Origin: RUG572 sp964386385
GTDB taxonomy: Bacteria > Verrucomicrobiota > Kiritimatiellia > RFP12 > UBA1067
Length of the DNA stretch: 64,000 nucleotides
Assembly: GCA_964386385.1 (NCBI GenBank)
Contig: CAYLRN010000003.1
Coordinates: 124,001-188,000, forward strand
Direction: 5' to 3'
Shown here: positions 50,472-58,243 of the stretch, one piece after another
How positions within the stretch are numbered: position 1 is the first letter of the stretch
Layout of the letters: every line of letters begins with the position of its first letter
Position numbers and translations under genes: made by a program
The notes under the pieces: model-generated
What the model was told of the DNA's origin: nothing
Database searches by the model: none
Seen by the model: the letters and a program-made list of their open reading frames with translations, nothing else

Positions 50472-51845
50472 ATGCAGTTCGGGTATTTGACGAAAAGCGC
50501 GTTCGCTGGAATGGTGGCGACGGCGCTTGCATCGTGCGCATGGGGCATTGACTGGAAGTTCACAAGCGCGCCGATGATGCCGGACGCCTCGACGGGAGGC
50601 GAGACAGGCGGCGTCTTGCGGATGTCCCTTCCCACGAAACGCACCTGCTGCTGGTGGGAGGGAGCCGCGCCGGTCAAGGCCGGGCGGGGGGTGCGCTTCA
50701 CCGCCAGGGCGGAGATTGCGCTCGGGGCCGGCGAGGCGGACGCATTCAACGACCTGATGATGTACGTGACGTGGTACGACCCGGCGGCCGGCAATAGAAA
50801 AGGCGTCCGCTTCCTCCGGCGCGACTTCATCGACTACCAGGACGAGCGCCTTCCCGGCGGCGGGATTGTCCGCCGCTTCGACCAGGTTCTCGCGACGCCA
50901 GGCGCCTGCGACACAATCCGCATCGACTTCATCGCCAAGTGGCACAGGATGGACGTCGCGCTGTCCGACGTGAAGGCTGCGGACGTCGAGGCTCCGAAGC
51001 CGCGAATCGTCAGATGCGTCGTCGGAAACCCCCATGAGAAGTGGATTCGGGACTGGAGCGACCCCGTCGCCGTCCGCCAGTCGCGCCTCGCACAGATCGA
51101 GGCCTGTCTCACGAACATATTCGCCAACGTCGAGAGGCCGGACATCGTTCTATTCTCCGAGACGTTCGCCGACACCGGCTCGCCCTGTCCGGAAAAGACC
51201 GCCGAGCCGATTCCGGGCGGGCCGTCGTTCCGGCTTGCCGCGAAGTACGCCGCCAGGCATCGCGCCTACGTCGCAATGTGCATCCGCGAAGTGACGAATG
51301 AGGGAACGCACCACAACTCCACGTTCATCGTCGACCGCGAAGGCCGCCACGTAGGCACGTACCGCAAGACGACGCTCACGAGCGGCGAGTACATGGGCGG
51401 AATCCTCCCCGGCGACGACTTCAAGGTGTTCAAGCTGGACTTCGGCACGGTCGGCTGCCTGACGTGCTGGGACAACTGGTTCTCCGAATCCGCGAAGTAC
51501 CTCCGGCGCAAGGGCGCGGAGATGATCCTCTTCCCGCTCGCCGGCTGCGCCTGGGACCACGTGGACGTCGTCTTCCCCGCCCGCGCAATCGACACCGGTC
51601 TTCCCTTTCTCGTCTCCATGCGCCAGGGTCATCTGCCGAACGGAATCATAGACCGCGACGGAACGTGGATCGCCAAGACGTTCGAGGACGGCGGATTCGC
51701 GTGGGCGGACGTCGACCTGAACGAGCGGAAGCGGACGTTCTGGCTTTCCGTCGGCCCCGGCATGGGAGACCCCTACGACCTCTACGTCAACGAAAGTCGC
51801 CCGGAGCTGTATGAGAAGCAGAATCTGCGCGGCGGGAAGAAATAG
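50472..51845 (+). CDS. secreted carbon-nitrogen hydrolase (nitrilase superfamily)
   Basis: A 457-residue protein with a signal peptide (cleaved near CAWG), a beta-rich N-terminal domain of about 150 residues (FTARAEIALGAGEADAFNDLMMYVTWYD), and a nitrilase-superfamily domain from about 180. The Glu-Lys-Cys triad is visible: FSETF (Glu), TYRKTTLT (Lys), and GCLTCWDNWF (Cys). Secreted amidases of this type with a beta-sandwich in front are unusual compared with the common cytoplasmic forms. GGAGGAG precedes ATG 50472. Substrate unknown. Confidence 0.87.
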   Translation: MQFGYLTKSAFAGMVATALASCAWGIDWKFTSAPMMPDASTGGETGGVLRMSLPTKRTCCWWEGAAPVKAGRGVRFTARAEIALGAGEADAFNDLMMYVTWYDPAAGNRKGVRFLRRDFIDYQDERLPGGGIVRRFDQVLATPGACDTIRIDFIAKWHRMDVALSDVKAADVEAPKPRIVRCVVGNPHEKWIRDWSDPVAVRQSRLAQIEACLTNIFANVERPDIVLFSETFADTGSPCPEKTAEPIPGGPSFRLAAKYAARHRAYVAMCIREVTNEGTHHNSTFIVDREGRHVGTYRKTTLTSGEYMGGILPGDDFKVFKLDFGTVGCLTCWDNWFSESAKYLRRKGAEMILFPLAGCAWDHVDVVFPARAIDTGLPFLVSMRQGHLPNGIIDRDGTWIAKTFEDGGFAWADVDLNERKRTFWLSVGPGMGDPYDLYVNESRPELYEKQNLRGGKK

Positions 51846-51860
51846 CGAAAGGAGTAGTTC

Positions 51861-54581
51861 ATGGCATTTGACATTGCAGGACGCGGGTCTGCGCCTTCCG
51901 CCCGCCTGAGGTCGGCCGTAGTCGCCGCCGCCGTTTCGCTCGTCTCCCTTGCGGCGTTCGGCTGGGGCGAGGGGCACGACGACGTCGCGAAGCTCTACGG
52001 CGAGTTCATGCCGGCCGAGATCAAGGCGTTTCTCGGCGACGAGGGCGGGACGAACCTAACCCGCTGGTGCCACCACCCCGATCACTTCACCGGCCACCCC
52101 GACCAGACGCTGGACATGACCGGCGCGATCGTCGGCGACGCCGACAAGGCGATATTCAGGGAGTTCGGCTACCGCAACGGAGACTGGCTCCACCGCCATG
52201 CCGGCCGCGCCGCCATGTACACGCTCCTCCGCAAGGCGTTCAAGGAGGGCAACGCGCACAACGCCGCGTTCTACCTGTCCGTCCTCAGCCATTCCGTTTC
52301 CGACCAGGGCGCAATCAACCACACGCCGATTCTCCAGTTCATGTACTACTCCGGCTTCAAGGGAGTCGACTACGGCTGGAAGCGCAAGTGCGAGTTCACC
52401 CTCGCGGACGCCGACGTCGCCCGCCGCGTCCGCGACAGCCTTCGCGCCTATTCGCCCAAGGCCTTCGCGCCCGTCTTCAAGGACGCGGTCGTCGCCATGG
52501 CGATAGACGACTGCTACAGGCAGGCCGAGGCTTCGGCGGAAATCGAAATCGACGCGGCGTTCGGAACGCGCGAGCAGTACGTCGCGGCAATGTCGAAGAT
52601 CGTGACCGTGCAGCTGACTTCGCTCCTTGACATTGCCTGGACGTGCTGGACGCTGCGCGACGACCCGAGCGCGTTCACGGTGGCCGACTGCAAACTTCTG
52701 CCGCCGCGGGAGGAGCGGCGGCGCCGGCAGGGCGATCCGCGGACGCAGGCCGTCTGGCACGGCATTTTCGACGAGTCCCTGAACCCCGCGAAGCCAAAGG
52801 CGGCGGTCGGACTTGTCTGCGACCCCTACGGCTCCTTTCACGTCACTTCGCTCTCCTACGTCGGCAAGATGCTGACCGCCGCCGCGGGCCGCACCCTGCG
52901 CGACGCCGGCTACGCCGTGAAGGGCGTCTCCTTCTGGGAGATGGAGCGCGTCGACCTTCCCCCGCCTGCGGAGATGCCCGCGCTCTTCATCGACCTCGGC
53001 TGGGCGAACGGCATGACGAAGAAGCACGCCGCGACGATCGCCCGATACGCGAAGGCCGGCGGCCGCCTCTTCGTCGTCGGCGGATTCGACCGCCATAACG
53101 TCTCCGGTCTGGGCGCGCGCCTCGTCGCCCATCCGAACGCCGAAATCCCCGTCTCGGGCAAATGGGACCAGGAGGAAGTCGGCGACTGGGCGTCGATGCG
53201 CTTCGCGTTCTCGCCCGACATGAAGCGTACCGGCCCCGGCCCGTTCCCGCTCGTGCGCAATCCGAACTTCAACGGCTTCTGCAAGCCGTTCTGCCGCTAC
53301 TCCGTCAAGACCGAGGGGACGGACCTGAAGCCCCTCGCGAAACTGGCGGCCGGCGGGAAGACCGTCAATGTCGGCGTCTGCGACGGAAAGGTCTGCTGGA
53401 TGCCGGAATACCTCTTCCTGCCGTTCCTCTTCTCGCAGGACCGCAAGGTCGACTGGGCGGACATGCGTCTCGACTCCTTCGCCTCGAAAGTCCTGCTGGA
53501 CGCCATGGACGTCCTTGTTGCGGGGGTGAAGAAGGACGTCTCCGGCGCTGCGACGACGCGCTACGCCGTGAAGGTCGTCAAGGCGAAGAAGTCCGAGACC
53601 GCCGCGCCGGCCGTGACCCTGCCGCCGCCGTGGAAGATGCTGGAAGGGGACGATGCGCTGACGGGGCTTGACGTCCGCGACTTCTACTTCACGATCGAGG
53701 CGCCCGGCGCCGGACTGCCCGCGCCGGAGGTGTCCGTCGCCTGGCCTGGCGTCGCCATCAGGCGCGTCATCGGCGCAAAGGACGTCAAGATCGAGAACGA
53801 CCGCGCCTCGTTCCGTCCGACAGCGAAGAAAGCCCCCACGCACTTCAGCACGCATTGGCGCGAGGGCGGCATCTTCATGGGAATCTTCCACAACGTCGAG
53901 GGCGTCCAGCACGGCCCCTACGCGGGCAGACCCTTCCCGGAGATCGAGGCGCGGGCCCAGCTGAACTGGCAGTTCGCGGCGCGCGAGCTGTTCAGGCTCG
54001 CCGGGTTCGGCGCTTCGACGAACGTCGCGAAGGGGTGGATCAACATTTTCGGATTCGAGTCCAACTATCCGAACGGACACGTCGACTCGCCGCCGCATTT
54101 CCACGTCATGCTGATGTGGGATGACTGGAAGGACAACAACGTGGGCCATTTCCATCTCGACGGGGACGGCTTCATCGTCGACAACGTCTATGCCTTCGAC
54201 GGGCGGCCGAAGGCATACTGCCGGTCGCCCAAAGGCCATGAAGTGACGCGCCCCGGAGACCCCGCCGTGGAGTTTCGCGGAGCGGACGGCAACGTGTCGT
54301 TCAAGATCGCGATCCTGCAGGATGGAGACGGTCTGCTCGTAACCGTCCCCGGCAGGCCGGAGGAATGGACGATCGAGTCCGACGCCCCGGACGTGGGCGT
54401 GTTCGTGCGCACGCGCTCGTCCGCCACCGAACCGTGGCGGACCGTCAACCACGTCTCCGTCCGGGACGACGTGGAGAAGGGCGTCATGACAGCGCTATTC
54501 GCGCCGCCTGGCGGCGGGGCTCGCACGGAGACGTTCAACTACGACCCCGACACGGGGAGGCTTCTCAGCCAGGAGAACTGA
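51861..54581 (+). CDS. secreted zinc phospholipase C/P1-nuclease-like multidomain protein
   Basis: A 906-residue protein with a signal peptide. After cleavage near AAFG the mature start is WGEGHDD; an N-terminal Trp as zinc ligand is the mark of the S1/P1 nuclease and zinc phospholipase C superfamily. Other ligands: WCHHPDH, LSHSVSDQGAINH (HxxxD). This domain covers about 1-260; a central region (310-450) has a glutamine-amidotransferase-like fold (PALFIDLGWANGM, GGRLFVVGG), and the C-terminal third is beta-rich. I know no named family with this order. Its stop overlaps the cdd start by one base. Confidence 0.82.
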   Translation: MAFDIAGRGSAPSARLRSAVVAAAVSLVSLAAFGWGEGHDDVAKLYGEFMPAEIKAFLGDEGGTNLTRWCHHPDHFTGHPDQTLDMTGAIVGDADKAIFREFGYRNGDWLHRHAGRAAMYTLLRKAFKEGNAHNAAFYLSVLSHSVSDQGAINHTPILQFMYYSGFKGVDYGWKRKCEFTLADADVARRVRDSLRAYSPKAFAPVFKDAVVAMAIDDCYRQAEASAEIEIDAAFGTREQYVAAMSKIVTVQLTSLLDIAWTCWTLRDDPSAFTVADCKLLPPREERRRRQGDPRTQAVWHGIFDESLNPAKPKAAVGLVCDPYGSFHVTSLSYVGKMLTAAAGRTLRDAGYAVKGVSFWEMERVDLPPPAEMPALFIDLGWANGMTKKHAATIARYAKAGGRLFVVGGFDRHNVSGLGARLVAHPNAEIPVSGKWDQEEVGDWASMRFAFSPDMKRTGPGPFPLVRNPNFNGFCKPFCRYSVKTEGTDLKPLAKLAAGGKTVNVGVCDGKVCWMPEYLFLPFLFSQDRKVDWADMRLDSFASKVLLDAMDVLVAGVKKDVSGAATTRYAVKVVKAKKSETAAPAVTLPPPWKMLEGDDALTGLDVRDFYFTIEAPGAGLPAPEVSVAWPGVAIRRVIGAKDVKIENDRASFRPTAKKAPTHFSTHWREGGIFMGIFHNVEGVQHGPYAGRPFPEIEARAQLNWQFAARELFRLAGFGASTNVAKGWINIFGFESNYPNGHVDSPPHFHVMLMWDDWKDNNVGHFHLDGDGFIVDNVYAFDGRPKAYCRSPKGHEVTRPGDPAVEFRGADGNVSFKIAILQDGDGLLVTVPGRPEEWTIESDAPDVGVFVRTRSSATEPWRTVNHVSVRDDVEKGVMTALFAPPGGGARTETFNYDPDTGRLLSQEN

Positions 54582-55018
54582 TGCAGTTGTCGGACGGACA
54601 GGTTCGCGAACTCGCCGAAGCCGCCCTTGCGATGGTCGGCCGGGCGTACGCGCCGTATTCGCGCTTCCACGTCGGCGCCGCGGTTCTTGCCGAGTCGGGG
54701 AAGGTCTACTGCGGCGCCAACGTCGAGAACGCCTCGTATGGCGCGGCCGTCTGCGCCGAGCGCGTGGCGGTGTTCAAGGCCGTCGCCGCCGGCGAGCGGA
54801 GTCTTTCCGCGCTTGCCGTGTGCGGCGGCCGCGATGGCGTCGTTGCGGACTACTGTCCGCCCTGCGGCATTTGCCGCCAGGTGATGTCCGAGTTCTGCGA
54901 TACTGCCGACTTCCGCGTGATCGTCGTCAGGACGGCGGACGATTTCAGGGAATTCACGCTGCACGACCTCCTGCCGGAGAGCTTCGGGCACGGCTCGATG
55001 GAGGTGGCGAATGGTTGA
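54581..55018 (+). CDS. cdd: cytidine deaminase
   Basis: A 145-residue zinc enzyme deaminating (deoxy)cytidine. Motifs: AYAPYSRFHVGAAVL, CGANVENASYGAAVCAERVAVFKA (proton-shuttle Glu) and CPPCGICRQVMSEFC (zinc cysteines). Length fits the tetrameric class. ATG overlaps the previous stop (TGATG), and the symporter gene overlaps its own end by 8 bases, so it lies inside a coupled operon. Confidence 0.95.
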   Translation: MQLSDGQVRELAEAALAMVGRAYAPYSRFHVGAAVLAESGKVYCGANVENASYGAAVCAERVAVFKAVAAGERSLSALAVCGGRDGVVADYCPPCGICRQVMSEFCDTADFRVIVVRTADDFREFTLHDLLPESFGHGSMEVANG

Positions 55019-56540
55019 CGGCGGCAAGTCCCTTGCGTTTCCGGACTACGCGGTAATCGCGGTCTTCTTCGCGGTGATGATCGGCGTGGGAGTGTTCTAC
55101 TCGCGCCGCGCGAAGTCGTCGGACCAGTTCTTCGGCAACGACCGCTCCGTCCCGTGGTGGCTGAGCGGCGTCTCGTTCTACATGAACAGCTTCTCCGCGC
55201 TGGCGTTCGTGATGTACTCCGCCCTCGCCTACAAGTTCGGCTGGGTGCCGGTCACGATCAGCTGGTTGTCCGTTCCGGCCGTGCTGCTGGGCGCGTGGTT
55301 TCTCGCCGTGCGCTGGCGGCGGGCGGCGAAGGGAAGCCCGATCGACTACGTGGCGGAGCGATACACGTCGAAGACCTGTTCGACGCTTGCGCTCCTGGGG
55401 CTTCCGATGCAGCTGCTGGACAACGCGCTCAAGCTGCTCGCGATCGGCACGGTCGTCGGCGTGGGCATGGGCTTTCCGCTCTTCTGGTCGATCTGCATCT
55501 CCGGCGTCATCATCGTCCTCTACACGTTCCTTGGCGGACTCAAGGCGACGCTGACGTGCGACTTCATCCAGTTCCTCGTCATCGTCGCCGTTGTCTTCGC
55601 GCTGCCCGTCCTCTGCCTGCGGCGGCTCGCCGGCCTTGACGGCGGCGCGGGGCTTGCGCACGGCTTCGGCGTCTTCCTGGACCGCGTGCCGGACGGCTTC
55701 TTCAACTTCACGAACGGGCAGTACGGCTGGATCTACCTTCTCGTATTCTTCTGCTGTGTCGGCTCGACCCTCTCCACGAACTGGTCGCTCGTCCAGCGCT
55801 ACTACTCCACGAAGAGCGAGAGGGACGCGAAGAAGATGGCCTATCTCGTGGCGGCGCTCCTCTTCGTCGGTCCGCCGCTCTTCTTCTTCCCCGCGATGGC
55901 CGCGCGCGTCTTCCTGCCGCCCGTCGCGGAGGCGGAGATGAACGGCGTCTATGCGCTCCTCTGCCGCGAAGTCCTTCCCGTCGGCATGATGGGGATGGTG
56001 ATCGCCGCCATGTTCTCCGCCACGATGAGCTCGCTCGCGGGCAACTTCAACGCAGCGGCGGCCGTGATGGTGAACGAGCTGTACCTTCGCTTCGACAGGT
56101 CGGCCTCGCCCTCGCGCCGCCTCGTCGCGGCCCGTCTTGCGACGCTGTTCGTCGGCGGCGCCGTCGTCGCGCTCACGTTCGTCATGCAGTACGCGCAGGG
56201 CGCGGACGACCTCTTCAACCTCTCGAACAAGGTCTTCGGCGTCTTCCTTCCGCCAATCGCCATTCCGATGCTCTGCGGGATTTTCGTGCGCGGATTCTCG
56301 AAGCGCTCCGGGATGGTCGGCCTCGTCGGCGGCATCGCCGTCGGCCTCGCCCTCTTCATCGCCGGCGCCTGGCGTCCGTTCCTTCGCGAAATGGTCTGGA
56401 TCTTCCCATCCACGGCGATTGCGACTGTCCTCTTCCTCGTCCTTGGAACGCGCCTCTTCCCGGACGGCGCGGAGGAGCGCCGGAACGTCGAGGCGTTCTT
56501 TGCGCGGGTGGACGGAGCGGAAGGGGGCGGCAATGTCTGA
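55011..56540 (+). CDS. sodium:solute symporter (SSS family)
   Basis: A 509-residue transporter with about 13 hydrophobic helices and the SSS pattern: YSRRAKSSDQFFGNDRSVPWWLSGVSFYMNSFSALAF near 25-65, WFLAVRWRRAAKGSPIDYVAERY, TFLGGLKATLTCDFIQFLVI, and MFSATMSSLAGNFNAAAAVMVNELYLRF. Members move sugars, amino acids, or sialic acids with Na+. The position next to nagA and nagB suggests an N-acetyl amino sugar as substrate (inference). Overlaps cdd and nagA by 8 bases each. Confidence 0.93.
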   Translation: MVDGGKSLAFPDYAVIAVFFAVMIGVGVFYSRRAKSSDQFFGNDRSVPWWLSGVSFYMNSFSALAFVMYSALAYKFGWVPVTISWLSVPAVLLGAWFLAVRWRRAAKGSPIDYVAERYTSKTCSTLALLGLPMQLLDNALKLLAIGTVVGVGMGFPLFWSICISGVIIVLYTFLGGLKATLTCDFIQFLVIVAVVFALPVLCLRRLAGLDGGAGLAHGFGVFLDRVPDGFFNFTNGQYGWIYLLVFFCCVGSTLSTNWSLVQRYYSTKSERDAKKMAYLVAALLFVGPPLFFFPAMAARVFLPPVAEAEMNGVYALLCREVLPVGMMGMVIAAMFSATMSSLAGNFNAAAAVMVNELYLRFDRSASPSRRLVAARLATLFVGGAVVALTFVMQYAQGADDLFNLSNKVFGVFLPPIAIPMLCGIFVRGFSKRSGMVGLVGGIAVGLALFIAGAWRPFLREMVWIFPSTAIATVLFLVLGTRLFPDGAEERRNVEAFFARVDGAEGGGNV

Positions 56541-57462
56541 GCGCATTTGCGACGGATGGGTTGACCTGCAGGTCAACGGCTATGCGGGAATCGACTTCAA
56601 CTCGCCCGGACTGACGCCGGAGAAGGTGGCGGCCGTGACGCGGCGGCTGGCGGCGGACGGCACGGCCGCCTATCTCCCGACGTTCGTGACGGGCGACCCG
56701 GCCGTCGTGCTGGCGAACCTTCGCGCCGTCGCGGCGGCGCGGAGGGAGGACGCCGATTGCCGCGCCCGCATTTTGGGCGTCCATCTGGAAGGTCCGTTCA
56801 TCTCCGACAGGCCCGGCGCCGTAGGCACGCATCCGGTCGAATGGGTGCGTCCGCCAGATCTCGCCCTCTTCGCGCGCTACCTGGACGCCGCCGACGGCGC
56901 GGTGCGGCTCGTCACCGTCGCGGCGGAAGTGGAGGGAATGCCGGATTTCGTCCGCGCCCTGACGGCGCAGGGCGTGACGGTCTCGCTCGGACACCAGCTG
57001 GCGGCGCGTCCGGACGAGCTGGCTCCCTGCCTCGACGCGGGCGCCAGGGCGTTCACCCATCTCGGCAACGGCATTCCGAACATGGTTCCGCGCCACGACA
57101 ACGTCGTCTTCTCCGCGCTCGTCGAAGACCGTGCCAGCGTGATGTTCATCCCGGACGGACACCATCTCCCCGACACGGTGCTGAAGCTCTACGTCCGCGC
57201 CGTGCCGGTCGAGCGCCTGATCGCAGTCTCCGACGCGCAGTACCCCGCCGGAATGCCGCCCGGCGAATACGAGGTCTGCGGCGCCCATGCGCGGCTTGAG
57301 CCGAACGGGCTTCTCTGGAATCCGGCGCGGAACTGCCTTGTCGGCGCGACGACGCCCATGGCGAAGATGATGGGGCTTTTGCAGTCGCGGATCGGGCTTA
57401 CGGCGGACGAGTGCCGCCGGATCGGACGCGACAACCCGTTGAAACTTATAGGAGGATGCTGA
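56533..57462 (+). CDS. nagA: N-acetylglucosamine-6-phosphate deacetylase (short form)
   Basis: A 309-residue amidohydrolase. Motifs: VDLQVNGYAGIDFN, GVHLEGPFIS (metal Glu), VSLGHQLA, FTHLGNGIPNM (His ligands), FIPDGHHLP and VSDAQYPAGMPPGEY (catalytic Asp in SDA). It removes acetate from GlcNAc-6-P. The usual N-terminal beta-sandwich half (about 50-60 residues) and the last part of the C-terminal strand are absent: the protein begins directly at the DGWVDLQVNG strand, giving 309 rather than about 380 residues. nagB follows after a single base. Confidence 0.9.
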   Translation: MSERICDGWVDLQVNGYAGIDFNSPGLTPEKVAAVTRRLAADGTAAYLPTFVTGDPAVVLANLRAVAAARREDADCRARILGVHLEGPFISDRPGAVGTHPVEWVRPPDLALFARYLDAADGAVRLVTVAAEVEGMPDFVRALTAQGVTVSLGHQLAARPDELAPCLDAGARAFTHLGNGIPNMVPRHDNVVFSALVEDRASVMFIPDGHHLPDTVLKLYVRAVPVERLIAVSDAQYPAGMPPGEYEVCGAHARLEPNGLLWNPARNCLVGATTPMAKMMGLLQSRIGLTADECRRIGRDNPLKLIGGC

Positions 57463-57463
57463 A

Positions 57464-58225
57464 ATGGAAATCATCGTTGGAATGAGCAAGGCGGAAATGG
57501 CGCAGAAGGCCGCGGAGCGCGCGGGCGCGCGGATCCGCGAGGCGATTGCCGAGCGCCGCTCGGCGCGCGTCATATTCGCCACGGGCGCGAGCCAGTTCGA
57601 GTTCCTGGACGCGCTCGTGAAGATGTGGGGAATCGACTGGACGAAGGTCACTGGCTTCCACCTCGACGAATACGTCGGCCTCCCCGTCACGCACAAGGCC
57701 TCGTTCCGCGCCTACATGCGCGAAAGGCTTGTAGCAAGGACGCCCAAGCCCATGCGCGCGTTCATAGAGGTAAACGGCGAGGCGGCGAACCCTGAACGGG
57801 AATGCGCGCGCCTTCAGCGGCTGATCCGCAAGCGTCCGATCGACCTCGCCTGCATCGGCATCGGCGAGAACGGACACCTGGCGTTCAACGACCCGCCGGC
57901 AGACTTCGACGCCGACTGCGCCTACAAGGTCGTCGAACTCGACCAGACGTGCAGGATGCAGCAGGTCGGCGAGGGCTGGTTCAACAGCATCGAAGAAGTG
58001 CCCACGCACGCCTACTCCATGACGATCAGGGAGATAATGTCGGCGCGCGCGATCGTCTGCACCTGCCCCGACGAGCGCAAGGCCAAGGCCGTCGCCGCGA
58101 CGGTCGAAGGCCCGATCACGAACATGTGTCCGGCCTCGATCCTGCGCAGGCATCCCGACAGTTCGCTCTACATAGACCGGCCCGCCGCGTCCCTGATGGA
58201 CAACGGGATGAGGACGGACTGGTAG
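57464..58225 (+). CDS. nagB: glucosamine-6-phosphate deaminase
   Basis: A 253-residue sugar-phosphate isomerase/deaminase that converts GlcN-6-P to fructose-6-P and ammonia. Seen: FATGASQFEFLDAL, FHLDEYVGLPVTHKASFRAYM (catalytic Asp in LDEY) and CIGIGENGHLAFNDPPADF. Full length for NagB. AGGAGG precedes the ATG, which begins one base after nagA. Together these two genes bring GlcNAc-6-P into glycolysis. Confidence 0.94.
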   Translation: MEIIVGMSKAEMAQKAAERAGARIREAIAERRSARVIFATGASQFEFLDALVKMWGIDWTKVTGFHLDEYVGLPVTHKASFRAYMRERLVARTPKPMRAFIEVNGEAANPERECARLQRLIRKRPIDLACIGIGENGHLAFNDPPADFDADCAYKVVELDQTCRMQQVGEGWFNSIEEVPTHAYSMTIREIMSARAIVCTCPDERKAKAVAATVEGPITNMCPASILRRHPDSSLYIDRPAASLMDNGMRTDW

Positions 58226-58243
58226 TCCGGGGGAGGCGACGCC

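Noticed and set aside
52056..54452. 798-codon open frame on the minus strand
   Set aside because: Antisense to the secreted P1/PLC-like gene; no motif and no promoter.
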